From NCBI RefSeq assembly GCF_014842995.1, contig NZ_JACYXL010000003.1, forward strand, positions 496,001 to 560,000: a stretch of DNA of 64,000 nucleotides. Direction: 5' to 3'. The stretch is from Rhodanobacter sp. 7MK24. GTDB taxonomy: Bacteria; Pseudomonadota; Gammaproteobacteria; Xanthomonadales; Rhodanobacteraceae. The notes under the pieces are model-generated. The model had not been told where the DNA came from. It worked only from the letters and a program-made list of their open reading frames with translations, and did not search any database. The position numbers and the translations under genes are program-made. Positions 9,676 through 18,706 of the stretch are shown one piece after another. Each line of letters begins with the position of its first letter. The stretch's first letter is position 1.

Positions 9676-10836
9676 TCAGTGGTTGCGCTCGGTCTCGGTC
9701 GGCGCCGCATCGCCGGCCTTCTGCGCATACGGCAACACGTCGTCCACCAAATGAACCAGGAAGCGACCAGGCTGCTCCAGCATGATCATGTGCGCCGAAT
9801 CGGCGAACACCACCAGATGCTTGGACGGTGCCTGGAGCTTGTCGAACCACTGCTCGGCCAAGGTGTGCGAGGTGGTGTTGTCGTGCGCGCCGACGAACAG
9901 CACCACCGGGCAGCCGAAGGTGGTGGTGCGATCGAAATCGACCGACAGCAGCGGCTTCAGCAGATGCTTCAGCGAGAAAAGGCTGCCTTTGCCGACGGCG
10001 TCCACATCGCTTTCGCTGTAGTCGGGCGACAGGTCCCAGGTGTCCGCCGCGAACTGGTAATCCTGGCGCCCCCAGGCGAGGCCGCCGTAGTACATCTCCC
10101 ATTTGTCGCGCACGCTGATCTGGTCAAGCGTGATGTCCTTCGGCCCCGGATAAGGGGCGATCGATTCCAACTCGTGCACGGCGGCGGCATTGCCATGCGT
10201 CTTGGCCTCGCGCATGGCGAAGGCGTAGCCGTCCTCTTCGTTCCGGCGCATGTTCACGACCTGGCCCACGCCGACATAGGCGTAGAGCCAGTCCGGATGG
10301 CGCTGCGCCAGTTCCACGCCCAGCACGCTGCCCCAGGAGTGCCCCATCACGAAGATCTTCTGCTTGTGGAAGCGCTGGCGCAGGTAGTCGACGAGCTGCG
10401 CCGCATCGTCGGCCATCCCCGCGATGCTCATGCCCGGTGCCATCTGCGCTTCGGTATTCGCGGCATAGGTCTTGCCCGCGCCGCGCTGGTCCCACTCGAC
10501 CACGGTGAAGTAGTCCTGCCACGGCGACTCGAACGTCCAGGCCTGCGGCATGTCCGTCGAAGCCGGGCCGCCATGCAGCACCAGCAGGATGGGATTGCGC
10601 AGGTCGCGGCCGCGTATCGTCAGCCACTGGTCGATGCCGCCGATGCGTACCTTGATCTGCTCCTGGATGCCGTTCGACGAAACGATCTTCTGGTTGGCGG
10701 CGATGACGCCGGTGACCTGGGCACGTGTCATCCAGTGCGCGGCATCCTGCTCCGCCGGGGCGGCATTCGCGGCACCTGCTGTTACGAGCACGGCCGTAGC
10801 CAATACGGTGCCGATTGCCCGCCGAATCTTCTTCAT
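9676..10836 (-). CDS. secreted alpha/beta hydrolase, proline iminopeptidase-like
   Basis: The product is 386 residues with a Sec signal peptide (MKKIRRAIGTVLATAVLVTA, cleavage near AANAA). The mature part is an alpha/beta hydrolase of the S33 peptidase type. It has the oxyanion motif HGGPAS, the block WDQRGAGKT, the nucleophile Ser167 in GHSWGS, a likely acid in VGAHD and a late His in DSAHM. The start is supported by GGAG six bases upstream. It sits inside the permease array between pairs 6 and 7 on the same strand. It would act in the periplasm, where it could process or inactivate a small peptide, amide or ester handled by the exporter; that link is inference from position only. Confidence 0.9.
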   Translation of the reverse strand: MKKIRRAIGTVLATAVLVTAGAANAAPAEQDAAHWMTRAQVTGVIAANQKIVSSNGIQEQIKVRIGGIDQWLTIRGRDLRNPILLVLHGGPASTDMPQAWTFESPWQDYFTVVEWDQRGAGKTYAANTEAQMAPGMSIAGMADDAAQLVDYLRQRFHKQKIFVMGHSWGSVLGVELAQRHPDWLYAYVGVGQVVNMRRNEEDGYAFAMREAKTHGNAAAVHELESIAPYPGPKDITLDQISVRDKWEMYYGGLAWGRQDYQFAADTWDLSPDYSESDVDAVGKGSLFSLKHLLKPLLSVDFDRTTTFGCPVVLFVGAHDNTTSHTLAEQWFDKLQAPSKHLVVFADSAHMIMLEQPGRFLVHLVDDVLPYAQKAGDAAPTETERNH

Positions 10837-10890
10837 GCATCACTCCATCAAGGTCAACGATTGGTGGCGGCTTCCCGCCCATTTGGAACA

Positions 10891-12108
10891 TCACACGGAT
10901 CGCGTCGCCACCACCGGCGGCACCGCCGCCGCGCGCAGGGCCGGACCCAGCACCGCGAGCTGGCCAAGCATCCATAGCGCAAGCGCGCCCATCGGCAGGT
11001 AGTACAGCGGCAGGTGCGGCAATTCGTAGAACTTCATCAACACCGCATTCAGCACGTAGGCCAGCAGCATGCCGAGGGCGATGCCGAAGGTGACGATGAG
11101 GAAGTTCTCGGTCTGGAAGTAGCGCAGGATGTCCCCGCGCGTCGCTCCGATCGCACGGCGTATGCCGATCTGCTTGCGACGTTGCGCCACCCAGAAACTG
11201 GTGAGGCCGACGATGCCGAGAGCGGTGACACCGAGCATGAGGGCGACCACGCCCAGCAGCAGGCCGATCATGATGCGGTCGGTCAGGAAGTATTTCGTGC
11301 GCAGGTCGCTCAAGGTCCTGCTGTTGTCCTGGTCCAGAACGACGTCGGGCGCGATCTTCTGCACGGCACCACGCGCCACCTGCAGCACGCGCTGCACATC
11401 CTGCGGCCGGCCCCGCAGCAGGTAGGTGCCGGCCAGCGAGCCACCCGGCACGACCGGCGTGAACACGGTCCACTCCCCCTGCTGCATCTCGTACTGACCG
11501 GGTTGGGCGCGGGCGAAGTGATCGACCACGCCCATGACGCGGAAATGCATCTTGTCGCACCAGAAATCCTTGCCCAGCGGGCTTTCGCCAGGCCATGCGT
11601 GTTCCGCCAGGGCGCGGGTGACCAGCACCTGCACATCCTCAGGAGCGAAGCTGGTGGCAGGCTGGTAGTCACCGGGCTGCGGCAGGTGCCCTTCGACCAG
11701 TTTCAAACCGAGCGCCTTGTACGTGCCCGGTCCTGCCATCACGAAATCCACCACGCCGATCAGGTCCTTGAACCCGCCAGCATCTGGCGAGATGCCGGCT
11801 GCACCTGTTTGCGGTCCGAACGGCACCTCGCTGATGAGGGTGGCCGACTGCATCCCCGGGATCGCCCGCAAGCCGGCCAGCATGCGCGCATTGACGTCGG
11901 CGGCTTGGCTCGGTTCGAAGCCGTTGACCGTCAACACCGCCAGCGAACTCTCGTCGACGCCGCTGTTGATCTGGATCATCGTCCAGCGCCGCGCCACCAG
12001 GAAACAGGCGTTGCACAGCACGGCACAGGCGAACGCGATTTCCATCGCGATCAGCAAAGTGGCCAGGCGGTGGCGGCGCAGTGCCGCGAGTATCGGTTTG
12101 ATCTGCAT
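10891..12108 (-). CDS. MacB/FtsX-type ABC permease, B type, pair 6
   Basis: The product is 405 residues from the start MQIKPILAALRRHRLATLL at 12108; the open frame continues far upstream, but only this start fits the family and follows the A gene by 11 bases. The first helix is IAMEIAFACAVLCNACFLV. The periplasmic domain differs from other B paralogs (PFGPQTGAAGIS, KDFWCDKMHFRV). The C-terminal FtsX domain has GIRRAIGATRGDILRYFQTE. The tail is VPPVVATRSV. The hydrolase gene follows 54 bases downstream. Confidence 0.9.
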   Translation of the reverse strand: MQIKPILAALRRHRLATLLIAMEIAFACAVLCNACFLVARRWTMIQINSGVDESSLAVLTVNGFEPSQAADVNARMLAGLRAIPGMQSATLISEVPFGPQTGAAGISPDAGGFKDLIGVVDFVMAGPGTYKALGLKLVEGHLPQPGDYQPATSFAPEDVQVLVTRALAEHAWPGESPLGKDFWCDKMHFRVMGVVDHFARAQPGQYEMQQGEWTVFTPVVPGGSLAGTYLLRGRPQDVQRVLQVARGAVQKIAPDVVLDQDNSRTLSDLRTKYFLTDRIMIGLLLGVVALMLGVTALGIVGLTSFWVAQRRKQIGIRRAIGATRGDILRYFQTENFLIVTFGIALGMLLAYVLNAVLMKFYELPHLPLYYLPMGALALWMLGQLAVLGPALRAAAVPPVVATRSV

Positions 12109-12119
12109 GTTCGGCCTCC

Positions 12120-13424
12120 TCACAGCGCCTTGAGTTGCCAGCCGGGAACCACGCGACTGGCGCGCAGCGCCGGTATCAGCCCGGCGATCAGGCTGGCACC
12201 GATGGCCATTGCGAACGTGACGAAGAACATGGCGGTATCCAGATGCGCGAGATGGGCGTAATCCACAGGCTGCCGCCGCACCAGCCACAAGCCGACCAGG
12301 GTCAGCAGCCAGCCGAAGAAGCCGCCGAGCAAACCGATCAAACCGGCTTCGACCAGGCACTGCGCGAAGATGGCGCCACGACTGGCACCCAGCGCGCGGC
12401 GCACGCCGATCTCGCCGCTGCGGCGCAGGAATTTCGCCAGCAGCAGGCCTACCGCGTTGAACAGGCAGATGACGAGGAAGGCCGACGCCAGCCATGCCTG
12501 CAAGCGCACATCGTCGGGCACCTGGCCGCGATCGGTCAGCCATGTCATCAGGTCGTGCAAACGCGCGTGCTCGCTGCCCACCGCAAATCGGCCCAGCGAC
12601 TTTTGCGTGTTGGCGTAGTCGTCCACGAAACGCGCGTAGTCGCGCACCTTGGCCGGGCTGTCCAGTTCGGCCCACACCCATACCCATACGCAATCGGCAT
12701 CCTGCAGATTGCCCATCGACGGCGGCACGTGCCAGCAGGTGTAGGCCTGGAAGTTGCCCTTGTTGATCTCGAGGCTGCTGCTGAACGGAGCAAAGACATC
12801 TTCCGACTTGCTGAAGTTCTGGCTCCACGGGTCGTAGAACAGCGGCGTGGGGCGCCAGGGCTTCAGCACACCCACGATGCGCATGTCCGCATCGCGCACG
12901 CGCAGGATGCGGCCCACGCTGTTGGCGCCGCCGAACAGCTTCTGGTTCAGGTCGGCCGAGATCACCGCCACGCGTGCACGACTGGCGTCGTCGTCCGCAC
13001 TCCAGCCCGAGCCGTACTGGAACGGCACGTCGAACATCGGGAAAAAATCCGTCGACGTGGAGAGCATGCTCAGCATCAATGGCGGTTGACCACTATCCGG
13101 CAGGCGCACTTTCACGGAGCTGCTGGTGAGAATCGCCTGACGGTCGGCTCGGTGCGAACTCCAGATGTCGACTGCTGAACGGTAATCCATGGCCGGCCAT
13201 GGATTGCGATGCAGCGAGAGCGTGACCGGGTTTTCCGGATCCACCTGCGGGAAAAACAGCACGCTGCTCTTGCCGGGCATCGGATCGCCCGACAGCAGAT
13301 GCACCACCGTCAAGGTGGTCATGCTGGCGCCGATGCCCACCGCGATGGCCAATACCATCAGCGCGGTGAGCACCCTGTTGCGCTTGAGGCTGCGCAAGGC
13401 GAGGTCGAGGTAGTAGCCAAACAT
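12120..13424 (-). CDS. MacB/FtsX-type ABC permease, A type, pair 6
   Basis: The product is 434 residues from the start MFGYYLDLALRSLKRNR at 13424. The N-terminal helix is LTALMVLAIAVGIGASMTT. The periplasmic domain contains the A-type cysteine pair (Cys near 230 in TCWHVP and near 245 in DCVWVW). Three C-terminal helices carry GVRRALGASRGAIFAQ. No ATPase domain is present. It shares the PQVDP and SGDPMPGKS segments with pairs 3 to 5. Confidence 0.9.
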   Translation of the reverse strand: MFGYYLDLALRSLKRNRVLTALMVLAIAVGIGASMTTLTVVHLLSGDPMPGKSSVLFFPQVDPENPVTLSLHRNPWPAMDYRSAVDIWSSHRADRQAILTSSSVKVRLPDSGQPPLMLSMLSTSTDFFPMFDVPFQYGSGWSADDDASRARVAVISADLNQKLFGGANSVGRILRVRDADMRIVGVLKPWRPTPLFYDPWSQNFSKSEDVFAPFSSSLEINKGNFQAYTCWHVPPSMGNLQDADCVWVWVWAELDSPAKVRDYARFVDDYANTQKSLGRFAVGSEHARLHDLMTWLTDRGQVPDDVRLQAWLASAFLVICLFNAVGLLLAKFLRRSGEIGVRRALGASRGAIFAQCLVEAGLIGLLGGFFGWLLTLVGLWLVRRQPVDYAHLAHLDTAMFFVTFAMAIGASLIAGLIPALRASRVVPGWQLKAL

Positions 13425-13475
13425 TGCATCTCTCCTTTGTTGCATTTCCTTCCACGCGCGCGAGGAAGGGAAAAC

Positions 13476-14681
13476 TCATGCGCTACGCGTCGCCACCACC
13501 GGCGGCACGGCTGCCGCACGCAACGCAGGGCCGAGCACAGCAAGCTGGCCGATGGCCCACAGCGCGACCGCGCTGACCGGCAGGTAGTACCAGGGCATGC
13601 GCGTTATCTCGTAGTACCGCATCAGGTACAGGTTGATGCCATCGGCCAGCGCCGTGCCGAGCACCACGCCGGCGGCGCTGAGCAGGAAGTTCTCGGTCTG
13701 GAAGTACTGCATGATGTGGCCGCGGCTGGCGCCCACCGCGCGGCGGATGCCGATCTGCTGGCGCCGCTGCCCCACCCAGAAGCTGGTGAGGCCGACGATG
13801 CCGAACGCGGTCACCGCGAGCATCACGACGCAGACCAGCACCAGCATCCACACCATGCTGCTGGTGTCGGCGAAGTAGTCGGTGCGCATGTCAGCGTAGG
13901 TCGTTCCATCCACCACCGCGCCAGACTCCAGTTTACCCAGCAGCTGCGCCGCCTCGCGCACGACGCGTGCGCGGTCCTGCGGTGCGCTGCGCAGCACGTA
14001 GTCGCCCATCACCCCGTCCGGATGCAGCGGGAAGAACACGCTGGAGTAGCGGCCGCCCGGCCCGCTGAACCTGGGATCCTGTGCCAGCACGTCGGCGACC
14101 ACGCCGATCACCGTCCAGCCGGTGTCATTGGTGTACAGGGTCTTGCCCAAGGCGCTCTGACCCGGCCACAAGCGTTGCGCGTCGCTTTGCGTGATCAGCA
14201 CGACGTGACCGGTGGAATTGAAGTCCTTGGAGCCGCTGTCCGCATACTCTTCGGCATTGAAGAAGCGCCCCTCCAGCAGGTGCAGGCCCAGTGCCTGCTC
14301 GCCGCCGCTACCGAGGAAATAGATCGAGGTGTTCACCGTGGTCTTGCCGTTCGGCGTGGCGGTGAAGTCCGACAGTGCCCCGTTGTGATCCAGCGGCATG
14401 CTGGTCGCCGCGGCCACTGCGGTCGCCCCGGCAATTCCGCGCAAGGCGACGAGGTTGCGCGGAATGTCGCTGACGGCAAGCTTGGGATCGGCGCCGTTCA
14501 CGGTGACCACCGAAATGCCCTGCTCGTCGATCGCGTTGGGCCAATGGATATCGGCAACGCGCTGGCCGATCATGAACACCGCATTGCACAGCACCGCGCA
14601 GGCCAGTGCGATCTCCAGCACGATCAGCGCGGCCGGAATGCGGTGCTTGCGCAGGCTGGTGAGTATCGGACGGATTTCCAT
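13476..14681 (-). CDS. MacB/FtsX-type ABC permease, B type, pair 5
   Basis: The product is 401 residues from the start MEIRPILTSLRKHRIPAAL at 14681, which matches pair 4 closely. It has one N-terminal helix, a periplasmic domain, and a C-terminal FtsX domain with GIRRAVGASRGHIMQYFQTE identical to pair 4. The tail is VPPVVATRSA. The gap to its A partner is 60 bases, longer than the usual ten. The two B genes of pairs 4 and 5 are the clearest recent duplicates in this half of the array, but their periplasmic parts differ. Confidence 0.9.
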   Translation of the reverse strand: MEIRPILTSLRKHRIPAALIVLEIALACAVLCNAVFMIGQRVADIHWPNAIDEQGISVVTVNGADPKLAVSDIPRNLVALRGIAGATAVAAATSMPLDHNGALSDFTATPNGKTTVNTSIYFLGSGGEQALGLHLLEGRFFNAEEYADSGSKDFNSTGHVVLITQSDAQRLWPGQSALGKTLYTNDTGWTVIGVVADVLAQDPRFSGPGGRYSSVFFPLHPDGVMGDYVLRSAPQDRARVVREAAQLLGKLESGAVVDGTTYADMRTDYFADTSSMVWMLVLVCVVMLAVTAFGIVGLTSFWVGQRRQQIGIRRAVGASRGHIMQYFQTENFLLSAAGVVLGTALADGINLYLMRYYEITRMPWYYLPVSAVALWAIGQLAVLGPALRAAAVPPVVATRSA

Positions 14682-14741
14682 GATTGGATTCCTTTGAAAA
14701 ATGCGGCCACGGGTGACCGCTTTCTGCACAGGGAAAGTGCA

Positions 14742-16046
14742 TCAGTTGGCTTTCAATTGTGGAGCCGGCGCCACCGCACAGGCGCGCCACGCGGGCAGCA
14801 GACCGGCGACCAGGCTGGCTGCCAGCGCCACCACGAAGGTGAACAGGAACATCGGCAGGTTGAGGTGCGCGAGGCTGGCGTATTGCGCCGGCTGATGACG
14901 GATGCCCCACAGCCCCAGCTCGGCAAAGACGAGCCCCAGCGCGCCGCCGGCCACGCCAACGATGGCGGCCTCGGCCATGAACTGCCCAAAGATCGCGCTG
15001 CGCGAGGCACCCAGCGCGCGGCGCACGCCTATTTCGCGCGAGCGACGCAGGCATTTCGCCAGCAACAGGCCCACCGTGTTCACCACGCAGATCAGCAGGA
15101 AACCGAACGCCATGCCGGTCTGCAAGCGTGCATCATCCGGCACCACATGCTCGTTGCGCAGCCACTGCATCAGTCCCGACAAGGCCGTGCGCGACTTCTG
15201 GAAGCGTCCCAGCGCCACCTGCTGCTGCGCGTAATCGGCAAGGAACAGCCGGTAAGCCGAAACCGCGGAGGCATCCGGCAGCTCCAGCCACACGCCCAGC
15301 CAGATCGAGGGCGAAGTCTCCAGGTGCTCCATGCTGGCGCCGGGGCCGTAGGACATCATCATGCTGGGACCGATGCCATCCGCGCGCGCACCCAGTAGCG
15401 GCATGAACACCCCTTCGCCGTTGCCGTAATCGCGGCCGCCCAGATGCAACCCGTAGAAACGCGGCTGCGGCGCCCAGGGCTTGAGTACGCCGATGACGCG
15501 GAAATCGTGGTCCTCAATGCGGATCATGCGGCCCACGCTGTTCGCACCACCGAATAGCTTGTCATTGAGAAAGCCCGCAATCACCGCGACCTGCGCGCGG
15601 CTGTCGTCGTCGGCCGCTGACCAGCCAGCCCCGTACTGGAACGGCGCATCGAACATCGGGAAGAAGTCCGCCGTCGTCATCACACTGTCCGCGTAGAACG
15701 GCTTGCCCTCCTGCGTCTTCGGCATCACTTTGACCCGCGACCGCGCCAGTGCCGTCTGCCGCTGCGCCTTGCCCGCATGCAGCAGGTTCATCGCATCGAC
15801 ATAGCTCATCAGCCACGGCATCTGGCCGCTGCGCGAGAAAGGCTTGCCCGCCGGATAAGGGTCCACCTGCGGGTAGAACAGCTGCGCGCTCTTCTGCGGC
15901 AGCGGATCGCCGGACAGCAGCCGCAGCACGGTCAGCGTGGTGATCGTGGCGCCGATGCCCAGCGCCAGCGCCAGCACCATCAGGGCGGTGAGCACCCTGT
16001 TGCGCTTCAGGCTGCGCAAGGCCAGATCGAGGTAATAGCCGAACAT
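14742..16046 (-). CDS. MacB/FtsX-type ABC permease, A type, pair 5
   Basis: The product is 434 residues from the start MFGYYLDLALRSLKRNR at 16046. The N-terminal helix is followed by LRLLSGDPLPQKSAQLFYPQ, nearly the same as pair 4. The C-terminal FtsX domain has IGVRRALGASRSAIFGQFM. In the cysteine-pair segment it instead reads SMMMSYGPG and SPSIWLGVW, so the putative disulfide is absent although its near twin in pair 4 has it. No ATPase domain is present. Confidence 0.9.
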   Translation of the reverse strand: MFGYYLDLALRSLKRNRVLTALMVLALALGIGATITTLTVLRLLSGDPLPQKSAQLFYPQVDPYPAGKPFSRSGQMPWLMSYVDAMNLLHAGKAQRQTALARSRVKVMPKTQEGKPFYADSVMTTADFFPMFDAPFQYGAGWSAADDDSRAQVAVIAGFLNDKLFGGANSVGRMIRIEDHDFRVIGVLKPWAPQPRFYGLHLGGRDYGNGEGVFMPLLGARADGIGPSMMMSYGPGASMEHLETSPSIWLGVWLELPDASAVSAYRLFLADYAQQQVALGRFQKSRTALSGLMQWLRNEHVVPDDARLQTGMAFGFLLICVVNTVGLLLAKCLRRSREIGVRRALGASRSAIFGQFMAEAAIVGVAGGALGLVFAELGLWGIRHQPAQYASLAHLNLPMFLFTFVVALAASLVAGLLPAWRACAVAPAPQLKAN

Positions 16047-16069
16047 CTCATACTCCTCCATCGATTGCT

Positions 16070-16092
16070 CCCCTCTCCCCAAGGAAGAGGGG
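16070..16092. repeat. inter-pair hairpin CCCCTCT/AGAGGGG
   Basis: A seven-base inverted repeat with a nine-base loop lies in the 54-base gap between pair 4 (stop 16101) and pair 5 (start 16046). It belongs to the same CCTCTCC/GGAGAGG class as the hairpins at other pair boundaries. Confidence 0.55.
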
Positions 16093-16100
16093 AAGAGCCG

Positions 16101-17330
16101 TCACGCGCTACGCGTCGCCACCACCGGCGGCACGTTCGCCGCGCGCAGTGCAGGGCCAAGCACGGCCAGCTGGCCCAGCCCCCACAGGACGATCGCGCTG
16201 ACCGGCAGGTAGTACCAGGGCAGCCGCGTGATTTCGTAATGCCGCATCAGATACAGGTTGATGCCGTAGGCCAGCGCCACGCCGAGCACCACGCCAGCGC
16301 CGCTGAGCAGGAAGTTCTCGGTCTGGAAGTACTGCATGATGTGGCCGCGGCTGGCGCCCACCGCGCGGCGGATGCCGATCTGCTGGCGCCGCTGCCCCAC
16401 CCAGAAGCTGGTGAGGCCGACGATGCCGAACGCGGTCACCGCGAGCATCACGACGCAGACCAGCACCAGCATCCACGCCATGCTGCGCATGTCGGCGAAG
16501 TACTGATCGCGCATGTCCGAGTAGATCGCGCTCTTGGTCACGCCGTTGGGATTCAGTTCGATGAGCTTCTGCTCCGCCGCGCGCATCACGCGGTCGCGGT
16601 CGCCCGGAGCGCTGCGCAGCACATAGCGCCGAAGATTGCCCTTGGAGCCCTCCGCGCTCATCGGGTAGAAGGCGCTGAAGTAATTGCTCGCTTCGCCCTG
16701 GCCATCGATGTTCGGCCGCAGCACGTCGGCGATCACGCCGACCACAGTGTAGTAATGCGACGTGGTGTAGTAGGTCTTGCCCAGCGCCGACTGCCCCGGC
16801 CACATGCGCTCCGCGATGCTGTGCGTCACCAGGGTCACGTGCGTCTCCGGCAGGGGCGCGCTGCCGAACGAGCTGTCCGCGTAGTCGTCGGCGTTGAAGA
16901 AGCGTCCCTCCAGCAGCCGCAGGCCCAGCGCCTTGTCGGCACCTTCGCCGAGGAAGAACAGCGAGAAATTGACCGTCTTCTTGTTGAAGATCGACTCATC
17001 TGGCGAGGTGCCGAAGCTCCATCCCCAGTTGTTGTGGCTGAGCGGCAAGGTGCTGATCGCCCCTACCGCCTGCACGCCGGGAATGCCGCGCAGCGCCGCG
17101 AGGTTGCGCGGGATATCGCTGCCGGCGGTTTTCTCGTCGGTGCCGCTCAGCCCGACCGTACTCAGGCTGTGCTCGTCGATGGCATTGGGCAAGCGGATGG
17201 CGCTCACGCGCTGGCCGATCATGAAGACGGCATTGCACAGCACGGCGCAGGTCAGCGCGATCTCCAGCACGATGAGCACGGTCGGGATGCGGTGCTTGCG
17301 CAGGCTGGCGAGTATCGGAAGGATTTCCAT
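16101..17330 (-). CDS. MacB/FtsX-type ABC permease, B type, pair 4
   Basis: The product is 409 residues, starting MEILPILASLRKHRIPTVL. The first helix is LEIALTCAVLCNAVFMIG. The periplasmic domain extends to about 280, followed by three C-terminal helices with GIRRAVGASRGHIMQYFQTE. The tail is VPPVVATRSA. It starts ten bases after its A partner. It is a near duplicate of the B gene of pair 5 in the membrane part; the periplasmic part is more diverged (NWGWSFGTSPDES here). Confidence 0.9.
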   Translation of the reverse strand: MEILPILASLRKHRIPTVLIVLEIALTCAVLCNAVFMIGQRVSAIRLPNAIDEHSLSTVGLSGTDEKTAGSDIPRNLAALRGIPGVQAVGAISTLPLSHNNWGWSFGTSPDESIFNKKTVNFSLFFLGEGADKALGLRLLEGRFFNADDYADSSFGSAPLPETHVTLVTHSIAERMWPGQSALGKTYYTTSHYYTVVGVIADVLRPNIDGQGEASNYFSAFYPMSAEGSKGNLRRYVLRSAPGDRDRVMRAAEQKLIELNPNGVTKSAIYSDMRDQYFADMRSMAWMLVLVCVVMLAVTAFGIVGLTSFWVGQRRQQIGIRRAVGASRGHIMQYFQTENFLLSGAGVVLGVALAYGINLYLMRHYEITRLPWYYLPVSAIVLWGLGQLAVLGPALRAANVPPVVATRSA

Positions 17331-17340
17331 AGGTATCTCC

Positions 17341-18648
17341 TCAGCTGGCCTTGAGTTGCGGTGCCGGCGCCACCGCGCAGGCGCGCCATGCGGGCAGCAG
17401 CCCGGCGACCAGGCTGGCCATCACTGCGACCACGAAGGTAAACAGGAACATCGACAGATCCAGATGCGCGAGGCTGGCGTACTCGGCGGGCTGGTGGCGT
17501 ATCCCGAACAGGCCCAGCTCGGCGAAGCAGAGTCCGAGCACGCCACCGACCAGGCCGACGATGCCGGCTTCGACCATGAACTGGCCGAAGATCGCACCGC
17601 GCGTGGCGCCCAGCGCACGACGCACACCGATCTCGCGCGAGCGGCGCAGGCACTTGGCCAGCAGCAGACCGACCGTGTTCAGCACGCAGATCAGCAGAAA
17701 GCCGTACGCCAGGCCGGCTTGCAGCCGCACGTCGTCGGGCACTACCTGCTGGTCGCGCAGCCAGCCCATCAGATCCAGCAGCGCGGTCTCGTCGCGACTG
17801 AAGCGACCCTGGGCCACCTGTTGCTTCGCATAGTTGGCGAGAAACGTCCGGTAGTCGGCCACGGCCGCCTGGTCCGGCAGTTCCGCCCACACGCCCAGCC
17901 ACATGCACGGCGCGGCCGCGAGGTTGTCGACATCGGTGACTGCGTTGTAGCACTCGATGTCCTGCGGCCCCATCTTCAGATCCATGGCGGTCTTCAGCGG
18001 CAGGAACATCGCATCGCCATCGCCGCCGTAGTCATGGCCGCCCAGGTCCAGCGCATAGAAGCGCGGCTGCGGCGACCACGGCTTGAGCACGCCGACGATG
18101 CGGAAGTCGTGGTCGTTCATGCGGATCGTCTTGCCCACGCTGTTGGCGCCGCCGAACAGCTTCTGGTTTAGGAAGCCCGCGATCACGATCACCTGGGAGC
18201 CGCCCTCGTCGTCCGCCGCCGTCCAGCCGCTGCCGTACTCGAACGGCGCATCGAACAGGCCGAAGAAATCCGCCGTCGTCTGCACTCCGTCGCTGTAGAA
18301 GGGCCGCTCGTTGGCCCGCTGCGGCGCGATCTTGCCCGAGGTCAGCGCCACCGCCGCCTGCCGCTTCGCGCGGTGCGCGTGCAGCAGGAACATCGCGTCG
18401 ACGTAGGTCATCGTCGCCGGCGGCTCGGTCTGGCCGGCGATATAGCCTTCTTTGGCGTTGGGATCGACCTGCGGATAGAACAGCTGGCCGCTCTTCTGCG
18501 GCAGCGGGTCGCCCGAAAGCAGTCGCAGCACGGTCGTGGTGGTGATGCAGGCGCCGATGCCCAGCGCCAGCGACAGCACCATCAACAGGGTGAGCACCTT
18601 GTGGCGCTTCAGGCTGCGCAAGGCGAGATCGAGGTAATAGCCGAACAT
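17341..18648 (-). CDS. MacB/FtsX-type ABC permease, A type, pair 4
   Basis: The product is 435 residues, starting MFGYYLDLALRSLKRHK. The N-terminal helix is LTLLMVLSLALGIGACITT. The periplasmic domain has the cysteine pair (ECYNAV and PCMWLGVW). The C-terminal helices carry GVRRALGATRGAIFGQFM. It is closest to the A gene of pair 5. A TTCTTCCG/CGGAAGAA hairpin precedes it in the gap to pair 3. Confidence 0.9.
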   Translation of the reverse strand: MFGYYLDLALRSLKRHKVLTLLMVLSLALGIGACITTTTVLRLLSGDPLPQKSGQLFYPQVDPNAKEGYIAGQTEPPATMTYVDAMFLLHAHRAKRQAAVALTSGKIAPQRANERPFYSDGVQTTADFFGLFDAPFEYGSGWTAADDEGGSQVIVIAGFLNQKLFGGANSVGKTIRMNDHDFRIVGVLKPWSPQPRFYALDLGGHDYGGDGDAMFLPLKTAMDLKMGPQDIECYNAVTDVDNLAAAPCMWLGVWAELPDQAAVADYRTFLANYAKQQVAQGRFSRDETALLDLMGWLRDQQVVPDDVRLQAGLAYGFLLICVLNTVGLLLAKCLRRSREIGVRRALGATRGAIFGQFMVEAGIVGLVGGVLGLCFAELGLFGIRHQPAEYASLAHLDLSMFLFTFVVAVMASLVAGLLPAWRACAVAPAPQLKAS

Positions 18649-18673
18649 ATCCTTTTCTCCTTACTGCATTCCC

Positions 18674-18693
18674 TTCTTCCGCAAACGGAAGAA
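18674..18693. repeat. inter-pair hairpin TTCTTCCG/CGGAAGAA
   Basis: A perfect eight-base inverted repeat with loop caaa lies in the 58-base gap between pair 3 (stop 18707) and pair 4 (start 18648). It is related in position, less so in sequence, to the other boundary hairpins. Confidence 0.6.
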
Positions 18694-18706
18694 AGGAGAG
18701 GGAAAC

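Noticed and set aside
12109-12828. N-terminal extension of the pair 6 B permease into the A gene
   Set aside because: The paralogs all start at the MxIxPIL motif, and the extension lies out of frame inside the A gene.
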